Below, piece after piece: positions 42,601 to 51,000 of a stretch of DNA of 57,181 bases (position 1 is its first letter; every line of letters begins with the position of its first letter). Source of the stretch: Actinokineospora spheciospongiae (GTDB lineage: Bacteria; Actinomycetota; Actinomycetes; Mycobacteriales; Pseudonocardiaceae); assembly GCF_000564855.1 (NCBI RefSeq), contig NZ_AYXG01000161.1:1-57181 (forward strand). The letters run 5' to 3'. A model generated the notes under the pieces. It saw only the letters and a program-made list of their open reading frames with translations. It did not search any database and had not been told where the DNA came from. Made by a program: the position numbers and the translations under genes.

Positions 42601-44571
42601 GACCGGATCGACCTCCGGCAACGGAGTGGCAGGTGCGGGAGACTCGGACAGCGCAGCGGGATCGGATGGCGCTGGGGGGCCCGGCGGTGTCTGGGACTCG
42701 GGCAGTGGGATGCCGGTCGGGGGCTGTTCGTCGTGCTCGGTGGCAGCGTGGTCGGGTTCGACCGGCCGGTTCGCAGCGTGGGTCCACTGCGGTTCGGCGG
42801 TGGCGTCGTCCCACTCGGCCGTGGTGCCTGCGGCGGCTGAGGGCGGGCGCGTGGCGTGGATGAGCGGGGATTCCGGCGCGGGACCAGGAAACGCATTGTC
42901 CACTTCGGATATCAGGTTCAGTTCCCCGGCGAGGTGCGCGGGTGTGCCCGACGGCGCGTGCAAGCTCCCGGCCACGGCGGGGAACGAGGTGGGCGGGGTC
43001 GATCCCGACTCGGTGCCGGAGGTCGACGCGGCGGAGGCAGCCTGCTCCCGCTCGACACCGAAAACCAACCCAGCGGCAGCCACCTGCCCCGACTCAACAC
43101 CGGAAACCAACGCAGCGGTGGCAGCCTGCCCCAGCTCAGAGCCGGAAGCCGCCCCGGCGGCAGCCACCTGCCCCAACTCAACACCGGAAACCAACGCAGC
43201 GGTGGCCACCTGCCCCGACTCAACACCGGAAGCCGACCCGGCGGTGGCAGCCTGCCCCAACCCGGCACCGGAAACCATCCCAGCGGCAGCCACCTGCCCC
43301 GACTCAACACCGGAAGCCAACGCAGCGGTGGCAGCCTGCCCCGGCTCGGGGCTGGAAGCTGACCCGGTGGTGGCAGCCTGCTCCGGTGCGGTTCTGGCGG
43401 GCTCGTCCGGCGGCTGCGCCTCGGTGGGTTCTGCGGCGGCGGGGGGCGGGGTCGCCGTGGTCGGGGTGCGGCCCAGGCCGAGTCTGCGGCTCTCGGCCAG
43501 CGACGCGCGCCTGCCGGGCGGGCGCACCACCGGTGCCTGCGCGGCGGTCGGTCGCGCCTCCACCGAGGTCGGGAGTTCCGGGCGCGGGGTCTCCGGGCGC
43601 GGTGGTTCGGCCACCGGCGGGGGCGGCAGCCGGACCGGCGCGGGCGAGCGCTCCCCTTCCGCCTCCAGGTACAGCTCCGCCAGCACCCGGTCCTTCTCCT
43701 GGTAGGCCTTGTGCATGAACGCCGACGGCCGCACCGGCTTCTGCGGCACCACCGGCTCCGACACCCACCGGTCGTCGGCCACCGTGAGCGGCACCGGGGC
43801 CGCTCCCGCCCGCACTCGCACCGGCAGCGCCCGGGGCCGCGCCGCGACCACCACCGGCGGCGCGTACTCCCCCGCCGCGTCCACGGGTTCGGCGACGGGA
43901 ACCGGCGTCACGATCCCGGCCACCCGGCCGGGCAGCCCGGCGGACCGCTCGACCGCGGGTGCCACCGCGAACCCCGACAGCACCCCGAACGCCTCGGTGA
44001 CCACCGTCAGCGGCGGGTCGACCGGCACCGTGCCGGGCATCGCGGGCAGCGACCGCCACGCCGCCCGCCGCCGCCCCGGCACCTGTTCCGCCACCCGGGG
44101 CGCCGCGACTCGTTCCGCTGCCTGCTCCGCCGCGACCCGAGCGGCACCCGCACCACCGTCGCCCCCGACGAGGGGCGACGGCGCTGCTCCCGCCGCAGAC
44201 CGCGCACCCGGCAACGGCGGCCGCGAGTCCACACCGGACCCACTGGCGGGCGCTGTGGCCCCGGTGACGGTGATCGGCTCGGCGGCGGTGATCGGCTCGA
44301 CGGCAGTGATCGGCTCGACGGCAGTGATCGGCTCAGTGGCGGTGATCGGCTCGACGGCGGTCGAGTCGGTGGCGGTGATCGGCTCAGTGGCGGTGGCCAG
44401 CTCTGCGGCGGTCAAGTCGCCGGCGGTGATCGGCTCAGTGGCGGTGGTCAGTTCCGCGGCGGTCGGGTCGGTGGCGGCGGTCGGGTCAGCAGGGCTCGGG
44501 GCAGCCGTCGGGGCGGTGGTCGCGCCGGGGGCGGTGGTGCGGCGGGGGCGGCGCAGGGGCCACAGTGGCAT
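39685..44571 (-). CDS. Giant DUF4157 (eCIS core) protein with repeat-rich N-terminus
   Basis: This 1628-residue protein has five visible regions. Residues about 25-105 hold six-residue EPITA-type repeats. A Pro/Arg-rich part lies near 200-340, with MHKAYQEKDRVLAELYLEAE. Eight or nine 14-residue SGVESGQVAAAGMV-type repeats lie near 390-515. A long Pro/Ser/Thr/Ala stretch extends to about 1330. The DUF4157 domain has LLAHELTHVAQQRRFG at about 1403-1418, an HExxH-like metallopeptidase motif. The last 190 residues are very acidic and end in LYTTLIGRLRFDVLVERERT. DUF4157 is a hallmark of eCIS loci and often marks cargo or a tube-associated protein. No other effector or tape measure is seen, so it may play either role. 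ATG 44571 has GGGAGGA upstream. Confidence 0.8.
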   Translation of the reverse strand: MPLWPLRRPRRTTAPGATTAPTAAPSPADPTAATDPTAAELTTATEPITAGDLTAAELATATEPITATDSTAVEPITATEPITAVEPITAVEPITAAEPITVTGATAPASGSGVDSRPPLPGARSAAGAAPSPLVGGDGGAGAARVAAEQAAERVAAPRVAEQVPGRRRAAWRSLPAMPGTVPVDPPLTVVTEAFGVLSGFAVAPAVERSAGLPGRVAGIVTPVPVAEPVDAAGEYAPPVVVAARPRALPVRVRAGAAPVPLTVADDRWVSEPVVPQKPVRPSAFMHKAYQEKDRVLAELYLEAEGERSPAPVRLPPPPVAEPPRPETPRPELPTSVEARPTAAQAPVVRPPGRRASLAESRRLGLGRTPTTATPPPAAAEPTEAQPPDEPARTAPEQAATTGSASSPEPGQAATAALASGVESGQVAAAGMVSGAGLGQAATAGSASGVESGQVATAALVSGVELGQVAAAGAASGSELGQAATAALVSGVESGQVAAAGLVFGVEREQAASAASTSGTESGSTPPTSFPAVAGSLHAPSGTPAHLAGELNLISEVDNAFPGPAPESPLIHATRPPSAAAGTTAEWDDATAEPQWTHAANRPVEPDHAATEHDEQPPTGIPLPESQTPPGPPAPSDPAALSESPAPATPLPEVDPVDPRAANTEGSLEVSLPLADPSVKTGGGAASPLIGTAPQRTDAAPLGTVFPVASRTPATATGEAALPVVHRDASALPGCPGPHITPETGPSTPTSPDAPATPPMTPARNDPPSTQRADRRGDTGVPATPLTGTAVPADSRDGAPARVVPVEAPAPTTPGTPLPVLRRDEATAWDTPPTRPADPLSGSAASDGGLIGSPVPGDPLATGAVPLNAPANATAPQPGSIPLTPGSAPATRDAAPASPQDEDPPQAKDALPVIRRVRGAATESTAAGEHGAVAPVTGGFHPAAMAAEAAAPPSGNSSTTPGLAADLGSAIPGSTTGLGSVTPGSTAEPASTTPGSTAELGSAAPGSATEWGSAAEPGSLFAGTGRTAVPVTPPSGGLPPDGPQPTRSPEGNPSVGALRAESVPQAPGASGLPAGTAPATRPSRNPHLGHPRPRPADPVTRTPEPAARSGESAATPGSFSASSVPLTGPVSSVPSAPATPLATASPAATPVPEPAPLIDAPRPAPLPPSTDTPAVAVVDATPSATPPPGPTAFVVSPIETETALTNPAESPPQATPAPDVSTGAPAGVDQTPPDSAVLSGPVSMDPSAPGSTAPAPLTGAAYAHTDQAPLVPGPHTPPSGPEGIVVPAAPPLRYLETRAHPADARHPAEVVHPTGAVYADVQRAPGVAAVSTIVQSAVESFVPAVLVAPLRRVLAVDLADVAVRRGDDVSRVAYRMGARGFARDGVAHVPESAGDLAGAAAPLLAHELTHVAQQRRFGAALPGPDTVVGRQLEDEAVAVEHWVAGGVQAAPPLVHGHLPQVSRPGSSDEDGSEEDEERKREFLARLRAAVAAKGATDLGVGPQALPSGITPEDIRAIPSATELPGGDQQWSLDQFFRDDAGSTTDDGPPRVGSSPPGDGDDSDGSDPGLSLDDIDDHLVEDPPLRWMDLDDQDHFEELADRLYTTLIGRLRFDVLVERERTGTLLDFG

Positions 44572-44586
44572 GGGTCGGTCCTCCCG

Positions 44587-44757
44587 TCAGTACTCGTCCT
44601 GGTCAGCGCCGTCGATGCGGGCGTTGATGTTGCCGATTTCCTGGATGACCCTGGCCCGGGTGCGGTGGTCGAGTTCCAGGATCGAGTCGAACGACCAGTG
44701 CAGGTAGTAGGCGATGTAGACGATCTCCTCCCACAGCCGGTCGGGTGGGGCGCTCAC
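44587..44757 (-). CDS. Small DUF6760-like eCIS protein
   Basis: The 56-residue protein reads SAPPDRLWEEIVYIAYYLHW, then SFDSILELDHRTRARVIQEI, then a hydrophilic end. It resembles DUF6760 proteins of actinobacterial eCIS operons (short, one amphipathic helix starting LWEEIVYIAYY). The GTG start at 44757 overlaps the upstream stop by four bases. The stop is 15 bases before the DUF4157 ATG. The following residues LDHRTRARVIQEI resemble tail-assembly helper proteins, such as products translated after a TAC gene in phages. Its exact role is unknown. Confidence 0.7.
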   Translation of the reverse strand: MSAPPDRLWEEIVYIAYYLHWSFDSILELDHRTRARVIQEIGNINARIDGADQDEY

Positions 44758-45152
44758 CCGGTGACCTCACCGGCCACGTCCACCAGGAAGCGGTGGGCGC
44801 ACTCGGGGCAGGCGACCTCGGCCTCGGTGTGGCCCTGTTGGTTGACCCGGCGGTAGAGGTCCTGCAGGAACGCCAGGTCCGAGGCGAACAGGTGCTCCAC
44901 CACGAACCGGTCGACCACCGGGAGGGTGCCCAGCCTGCCCACCGTGCGCATCAGCAGGTAGATCGACAGGTACGCCGGGTTCTGCCGCACCAGGGGTTCG
45001 GCGTGGGCGGTCAGTTCGTCCTTGGCGGTGGCCAGCCGCAGCACGCCGTCGCGGTGGACGGTGCCGTGTTCGTCGGCGAAGCCGCGGGGCAGGACGAACG
45101 GGTACTCGGTGCGCAGGCCGGGCCCCGCGGCTTCGGCGGTGGCGGTCATCAT
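44754..45152 (-). CDS. Tail-assembly-chaperone-like eCIS protein
   Basis: The 132-residue protein has YPFVLPRGFADEHGTVHRDG, VLRLATAKDELTAHAEPLVR, LFASDLAFLQDLYRRVNQQG and a single CPEC motif near the C-terminus. Proteins of this length with the same 'LPRGF/DE/LFASDL' pattern lie between tube and DUF6760 genes in actinobacterial eCIS loci. They are usually annotated as phage tail assembly proteins. It may bind unassembled tube or core protein. It shares a base with the upstream stop (TGATG); a second ATG follows directly. Confidence 0.65.
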   Translation of the reverse strand: MMTATAEAAGPGLRTEYPFVLPRGFADEHGTVHRDGVLRLATAKDELTAHAEPLVRQNPAYLSIYLLMRTVGRLGTLPVVDRFVVEHLFASDLAFLQDLYRRVNQQGHTEAEVACPECAHRFLVDVAGEVTG

Positions 45153-45619
45153 CAGCCCTTCGTGAGGTCGATCTGCTCGCAGGTGAGGGTGACGGTGGCG
45201 ATGACGGCCTCGCTGCCGCCCGCTTTGAGGCCGCCGATCTCCAGCTTGGACGGCCAGGCGTTGAGGAGCTGGTAGGTCTGCTTGGGCACGTTGGCCATGT
45301 CGAGCAGGATCAGCGAGCAGGTGCGGCGGGCGGTGGACTGCCCGGCGAGGACTTCCTGGTGCCAGGTCCACAGCGCGTAGTCCTGGTCGACACCGCGCTT
45401 GAGGACGACGGTGGCGGGCTTGGTCTTGCCGAACTGCTTGGACATCGACACGCCGACCTTGCCGCTGGCCAGGTACTCGGTGACCTCGACCTCGGAGGTG
45501 ATGCCGGACATCTCGGAGAAGGTGATCTCGGAACCGCCGTCGAACTGGACGACGAAGCGGGCGGCGCTGACCAGCGTGGAGGTGTTGCTGCTGGCCATGG
45601 ACACGCGGGGCATGGTCAT
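45152..45619 (-). CDS. Main tail tube protein (Afp1-like)
   Basis: The 155-residue gp19-fold protein has VSAARFVVQFDGGSEITFSE, MSGITSEVEVTEYLASGKVG, TKPATVVLKRGVDQDYALW and the terminal strand IATVTLTCEQIDLTKG. Its place directly after the sheath gene is that of the bulk inner-tube subunit (Afp1/Hcp-like). AAGGAG precedes ATG 45619. The stop overlaps the next start, keeping stoichiometric coupling to the assembly-type protein. Confidence 0.9.
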   Translation of the reverse strand: MTMPRVSMASSNTSTLVSAARFVVQFDGGSEITFSEMSGITSEVEVTEYLASGKVGVSMSKQFGKTKPATVVLKRGVDQDYALWTWHQEVLAGQSTARRTCSLILLDMANVPKQTYQLLNAWPSKLEIGGLKAGGSEAVIATVTLTCEQIDLTKG

Positions 45620-45651
45620 GGGTCACTCCTTGAGGAACGGGGGTGGACAGG

Positions 45652-47175
45652 TCACTCTTCGAGCGCGGCGCCCTGCGGCATCTGCGAGATGCGGAACACC
45701 ACGAACTCCGCGGGCTTGACCGGCGCGACGCCGATCTCGATGAACAGGTTGCCCGCGTCGCGGCTCTCCGGGGGGTTGTTCTCCTCGTCGCACTTGACGT
45801 AGTAGGCCTCGGAGGCGGATCGGCCGACCAGGGCGCCGCTGCGCCAGATGCGCTGGAGGAACGCGCCGACGACCCGGCGCACGGATTCCCACAGGTAGGC
45901 GTCGTTTGGTTCGAACACGACCCAGTTGGTCCCGTTGAGGATGGACTCCTCGATGAAGTTGAACAGCCGCCGCACGTTGACGTAGCGCCACTCCGGGTCG
46001 CTGGAGAGGGTGCGGGCGCCCCAGACGCGGATGCCCTGGCCGGGGAAGGCGCGCATGCAGTTGATGCCGAGCGGGTTGAGCTGCTCCTGCTCGGCGCGGC
46101 TGATGACCGTGTGCAGGGAGACCACGCCGCGCAGCACCTCGTTGGCGGGGGCCTTGTGCACGCCGCGGGTCTCGTCGCTGCGGGCCCAGACCCCGGCGAC
46201 GTGGCCGCTGGGCGGCACGGAGATCCGGTTGCCGCTGCTCTGGTCCATGACCTGCACCCACGGCCAGTAGAGGGCGCCGTACTTGGTGTCGTACCCGGCG
46301 AACTCGGTGCGCCACTCCTTGACCTGCTGGGAGTTGAGCCCGGGCGGCGGGTCCAGGACGGCCACCCGGTCCGACATCAGCTCGCAGTGCGCGACCATGG
46401 CCAACTGCACCGCCTTGACGCCTTCGGCGTCGATCAGGCCGTGCTGGTAGGCCGACATCAGGTCCGGGGCGAGGACCATGGTGATCTCGTCGATGGCCTC
46501 GAACCCGCCCAGGCCGGTGCGGTCGATCGGGTCGCCGACGTAGGAGGCGGCGCTGACCTTGGCGGGCGGCGGCGAGCTGGGCACCAGCGCGACGGCGGCG
46601 TCCTTCTTCGGCAGCGCGACCGCGGTGGACTTGCTGTCGTCCAGGGCGATCAGCTTGGACTGCTTGGCCACGACGGTGGCCACGTGGTGCGGGCCGCGCT
46701 TGGCGGTGACGTTGTCGAAGGACTCCACCACCTTGCCCGCGCGCAGCACGTCGAGCTTGAAGGTGTCCTCGCCGGGCTGGCCGGCCTCGCCGACCGACAC
46801 GCTCAGGTCGTCGCCCTTGGTCAGCGCCCGCACGGTGAACGCGGGCTGGTCGTCGCCCGACGCGGCGGGCACGACCGCGTGGTTGGCCGCGGGCTGCTCG
46901 CTGTCCACGGCGGGCTGGGGCAGCCGGATCACGTACGCGGCGCCGCCGCCGTTGAGGAAGTAGCCGTAGATGGACTGCGGCAGGTAGGCGCCCTCGACGA
47001 AACCGCCGAAGGTGCGGGTGAAGTGGGTCCAGTTGGTGACCAGGGTGGGCTCGGAGACGGGGCCCTTCTCGGCGAAGCCGACGAATCCCGCGACCGCCGT
47101 GCCGACGCCCTCGATGGGTTTGGAGCCGGACGACACCTCTTCGACGTACACACCTGGAGCCAGATAGTTGGGCAT
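45652..47175 (-). CDS. Contractile tail sheath protein
   Basis: The 507-residue protein begins NYLAPGVYVEEVSSGSKPIE and GVGTAVAGFVGFAEKGPVSE, the sheath N-terminal signature. It ends with the conserved tail-sheath C-terminal domain: WRYVNVRRLFNFIEESILNG, WVVFEPNDAYLWESVRRVVG, FLQRIWRSGALVGRSASEAY and FIEIGVAPVKPAEFVVFRIS. One sheath type is encoded here, rather than the two or three found in Afp/PVC systems. Subunits surround the tube and contract for injection. GGGGAG precedes ATG 47175. It is the first gene of the structural operon, and a palindromic operator lies 97 bases upstream. Confidence 0.95.
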   Translation of the reverse strand: MPNYLAPGVYVEEVSSGSKPIEGVGTAVAGFVGFAEKGPVSEPTLVTNWTHFTRTFGGFVEGAYLPQSIYGYFLNGGGAAYVIRLPQPAVDSEQPAANHAVVPAASGDDQPAFTVRALTKGDDLSVSVGEAGQPGEDTFKLDVLRAGKVVESFDNVTAKRGPHHVATVVAKQSKLIALDDSKSTAVALPKKDAAVALVPSSPPPAKVSAASYVGDPIDRTGLGGFEAIDEITMVLAPDLMSAYQHGLIDAEGVKAVQLAMVAHCELMSDRVAVLDPPPGLNSQQVKEWRTEFAGYDTKYGALYWPWVQVMDQSSGNRISVPPSGHVAGVWARSDETRGVHKAPANEVLRGVVSLHTVISRAEQEQLNPLGINCMRAFPGQGIRVWGARTLSSDPEWRYVNVRRLFNFIEESILNGTNWVVFEPNDAYLWESVRRVVGAFLQRIWRSGALVGRSASEAYYVKCDEENNPPESRDAGNLFIEIGVAPVKPAEFVVFRISQMPQGAALEE

Positions 47176-47271
47176 CGACTCTCCCCGTTGTCAACCGGAT
47201 CGGACGACGACCAGGCTGGCACCGCGCGGCCCCCGTCCGGCCCGTCGCGCGCGCAACGGCACGGCCACCCG

Positions 47272-47293
47272 CGGTTGCCCTCGAGGGCAACCG
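47272..47293. promoter_or_regulatory. Perfect 22-base palindrome between sheath and cap genes
   Basis: CGGTTGCCCTC (47272-47282) is followed directly by its reverse complement GAGGGCAACCG (47283-47293). It is central in the 185-base divergent region, 97 bases from the sheath start and 68 from the cap start. That is a good location for a shared operator. Related half-sites occur at 27401-27471 and 21929-21948. LuxR-type dimers bind palindromes of this size. Confidence 0.65.
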
Positions 47294-47360
47294 GCGGTGG
47301 CCGCGGGGCGGGCCGCCGCACGGCTGCCCGGGGGACCCGCGGCGCCGGAGACTGCTCAGC

Positions 47361-48029
47361 GTGCTGGCAGACATGGCTTCCTCGATCCGGGCGTGGCTCG
47401 ACTCCGAGCTGGCGCCCGGCACGGAGATCGGCTTCGACCCGCCCGGACTGCTCGCGGGCATCCAGCGCAGACCCCGGCGCGCGGGCATCCTCAACGTCTT
47501 CCTGTTCGGGGTGGCGGAGGACCTCGACGGGGTGCCCGCGGCGCGGGTGCGCGTGCGCAACGCCGACGGCCGGGTCACCGGCACGGTCGCCCCGCTGCGC
47601 AGCTACCACCTGTCGTACCTGGTCACGGCCTGGGCGGCGGACACGGTCGAGGAGAACGAGCTGCTCGGCGCGGTCATCGGCGCGCACGCCGAGCAGGACG
47701 CGCTGGGCGTGGACCACCTGCGCGGGTCGCTGCACGCCCTGACCACGGCGCTGCCGCTGCGGCTGGGCTGGTCGCCGGTGGCGCGGGGGCCGGACCTGTG
47801 GGGTGCGCTGGGGGTGCCGATGCGCACCGCGCTGGAGCTGACCGTGACCGCCCCGGCGCTGCCGTCGCGGTTGCGCCAGGCGGCGCCGCCGGTGCGGACG
47901 ATCGAGCTGGACGTGCACGACACCACCCGCTCCGATGCCGGGGCGAGCCCGTCCCAGGCGCCGCGGCGGCGCTGGGAGCGCACCACCATCACCGAGCACC
48001 GATCGCCGACGAACCCGCCCGCCCCCTGA
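47361..48029 (+). CDS. DUF4255 / Pvc16-type tail terminator (cap) protein
   Basis: The 222-residue protein has the Pvc16 N-terminal domain pattern: MASSIRAWLDSELAPGTEIG, FDPPGLLAGIQRRPRRAGIL, NVFLFGVAEDLDGV, and YHLSYLVTAWAADTVEENEL followed by LLGAVIGAH. Afp16/Pvc16 caps the distal end of tube and sheath and fixes particle length. A basic, Pro-rich C-terminal tail follows the core. The start is GTG 47361, with an ATG at 47373 as the alternative. It is divergent from the sheath gene and 24 bases upstream of the LAxTG surface-protein gene, so the two are probably co-transcribed. Confidence 0.88.
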   Translation: MLADMASSIRAWLDSELAPGTEIGFDPPGLLAGIQRRPRRAGILNVFLFGVAEDLDGVPAARVRVRNADGRVTGTVAPLRSYHLSYLVTAWAADTVEENELLGAVIGAHAEQDALGVDHLRGSLHALTTALPLRLGWSPVARGPDLWGALGVPMRTALELTVTAPALPSRLRQAAPPVRTIELDVHDTTRSDAGASPSQAPRRRWERTTITEHRSPTNPPAP

Positions 48030-48053
48030 TCCGCTGGCCCTGAGGGAGTCCCC

Positions 48054-51000
48054 GTGTACCGCATCTGGGCCGCCATCGGCCTGCTGCTGCTCGTCTTCGC
48101 CGTCGTGCCCGGTTCCGAGGTGGCCGCGCCCGGCGGGGTGGCGCCGTCGACGGACGTGGCGCAGCCGGGTCTGCTGCCCGCGCCGCCGGGCCCGACCGTG
48201 GCGCCCGGGTACCGGGACGCGGTGTACGGGGACTTCCTCCAGGCGGGCAACAGCGTGCTGCGCTGCCCGGTGGGCGAGGAGGTGTCCGGGGACCACTCCC
48301 CCGCCGAGTGCGCCGCGGCCACGGCGGCCGCCGGGCCGTCCGACAGCGCGCTGCTGGACAACAGCGGCAACAACAACGGGTACTACATGCACCTGGCCGA
48401 CGACGACGGCCGCCCGGACTCGTTCACCTCCAGCCGGGCGGAGATCACCATCCCGGCCGGGGCGACCGTGCGGCACGCGCAGCTCAACTGGGGCGGGCAC
48501 ACCGGCACGTTCATCGGCTTCTCCGGGGTCAACTGCGTGCGCCCGCTGCTGTTGCAGGGCGAGCCGCCGCCGCCCCCGGCCGCCGCGTCCCCGGCGCAGC
48601 AGCAGGTGCGGATCGCGGTGGCGGGCGGCACCCCGGTGCCGGTGCGGCGCGACCCCGCCCACTTCCGCACCACCGACGGGCTGACCGAGCCCAGCCAGCT
48701 CTACAGCGACTGGGCCGACGTCACGCGGGCGTTCGCGGGCGCACCCACCGGGACGCCGATCCCGCTGTCGGTCAGCAACGTCTGGGCGCCCACCGGCCCC
48801 GGCTGCTCCGGCGGCTGGTCGGTCGTCGTGGTGTTCGGCTACGACGAGCCCCGGGCCCCCTACACCCAGCCCAGGGTGATCGACCTCTACACCGACGACC
48901 TGCCCAAGAGCGGCGCCCTGCTGCCCGGTCTGATCGAGCCCCTGGTGCCCGGCTTCCCCACGCTGGTCGACGGCCTGCTGCCCGGTCTGGTCCCCGGCCT
49001 GACCGGCACGAGCGTCGTCCTCCCCGGGGTCGCCCGCAACCGCTCCACCGCCGACGTGGCCATCGGCCTCACCGCCTACGACGGCGACTGGCGCCAGGGC
49101 GGGGAGACGTTCACAGTGGACGGCGCCGCCGCGGTCGAACCCTGCGGCGGGCGCAAGACCGAGGACTTCTTCCGCTCCTGCGCGGTCGGGGCCGTCGACC
49201 CGGTCGACCCGGCGAAGCGGCCGGTGAACAACCTCAGCGTCGACGCCAAGACGATCCGCCCCACCCTCGCCGACAACGACTCCGGCGAGGTCGAGATCGG
49301 CGTGGCGGGCATCGGCGACTTCGTGATGGTGCACAACGTCGTGCTGGCCGAGACCGTGGCCCCGTCGATCTCGGTGGTCAACACCGGCCCGACCGAGCCG
49401 GTCACCCAGGGCGAGCTGGCCACCTTCACCGTGGACGTCCGCAACGACGGCGCCCTCCCGCTCACCGGGGTCACCCTCACCGACACCAGCGATCCGGCGT
49501 CCGAGGAGATCCGCTGCACCCCGACCGCCCTGCCGCCGCTGGCGCCCGGGGCGACGACCCGGGTCACCTGCCTGCAACCGGCGGGCGCGGGCCCGCGGTT
49601 CACCAACACCGCCACGGCCACCGGCACCTACCTGGTCGGCCCCGGCGGCGAGCGGCGCACGGTGAGCGCGTCGGCGAGCGCCGAGGTCCAGGTCGAGCTG
49701 CCCGACTACGCCGTCACCCGCGTCCCGGACCGGCTGGTGGTGCGCGAGGGCGACCCGGTGGTGTTCGCGGTGACCCTGACGAACAACACCACCGCCCCGC
49801 TGACCGGCATCGCCTACGCCGACGGCGCGGCCCCGGACTGCGCGGGCCCGACGGGCACCACCCTGGCGGCGGGCACCTCGACCAGGTTCACCTGCACCGC
49901 GACCGCGCCCGCCGAGAGCTTCGAGAGCGCGGGCAGGCTGACCGGCCTGGACGCCACCGGCGCCACGGTGACCATCACCAGCCAGCAGGTCCTGGTGACC
50001 GTCATCGCCCCGGCGGCGACCATCGTGACCGCGGTCGACGAGGACACCGTCTACCGGGGCGACTCCGTCGAGCTGACCTTCACCGTGACCAACACCGGCG
50101 ACGAGGCCGACGAGGCCCTGAGCGACCTGCGGGTGGCCGTCGCCGACCTGCCTGACTGCGCCCCCGACCCGATCCCGTCGCTGGCCCCCGGCGCCACCGC
50201 CGAGACCACCTGCACCACCACCCCGAGCGAGTCCCTGGAGGTGGTCGCCGCGCTCACCGCGGTGGACGTGGGCGGGGCCGGGGTGACCGCCACCGCCGAA
50301 CCGGTCGCCGTCACCGTCCTGGACCCGCTGATCACCCTGACCCAGCAGGTCGACCGCACCCCGGTGCGGGTGACCGAGGGGGTCACCCTGACCTTCGCGG
50401 TGACGAGCACCGCCACCGCGGCCGAGGGCCCGGTGACCGACGTGCGGATCACCAGCCCGACCCTGCCCCCCGACTGCCTGCCCGAGCCGATCCCGACCCT
50501 GGCCCCCGGTGAGACCGCGACCAGGACCTGCACCGCGGTCCCGGACCGCAGCTTCGACAACCAGGCGCTGGCCTCAGCGGTGGACGGCGGGAACCGGCTG
50601 ATGCGCACCCAGGCGACCCCGCTGCGGGTCACGGTGATCAACCCGGCGCTGACCATCAGCACCACGGCCGACCGCGAGCAGGCCAAGCACGGCGAGGACG
50701 TCGACTTCACCGTCACCGTCCGCAACATCGGCGACGTGCCCGTGGTGGTCGAGGTCGACAACGACCGCGCACCCGACTGCGACTTCACCCTGACCGGCGA
50801 GGGCCTGCGCGCCGGGGCGGCCAACGGCATCCGCTGCACGACGACCACCCCGACCGACGACGCCACGACGGAACTGAAGAACACCGCCACCTACACCGCG
50901 AGCCCCACCCCCGCCGTCGGCGACACCGGCGAACCCCTGACCGGCGCCGACGACGCCACGATCACCCTGCTGGCGGGTGACGCGCCCCCACCGCCCACCC

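Noticed and set aside
42918-43410. Regular 42-base repeats considered as a CRISPR or minisatellite array
   Set aside because: The units are contiguous, in frame and vary by codon, encoding 14-residue protein repeats; there are no unique spacers.
40473-44856. Plus-strand frames opposite the DUF4157 gene, some with regular repeats
   Set aside because: The repeats are the reverse reading of the 42-base coding repeats of the minus-strand gene. The minus frame has the ribosome binding site and the recognised domain.
47200-47215. TTGACA on the minus strand just upstream of the sheath gene as a -35
   Set aside because: It lies about 15 bases from the start codon, too close to direct transcription of a normal leader.
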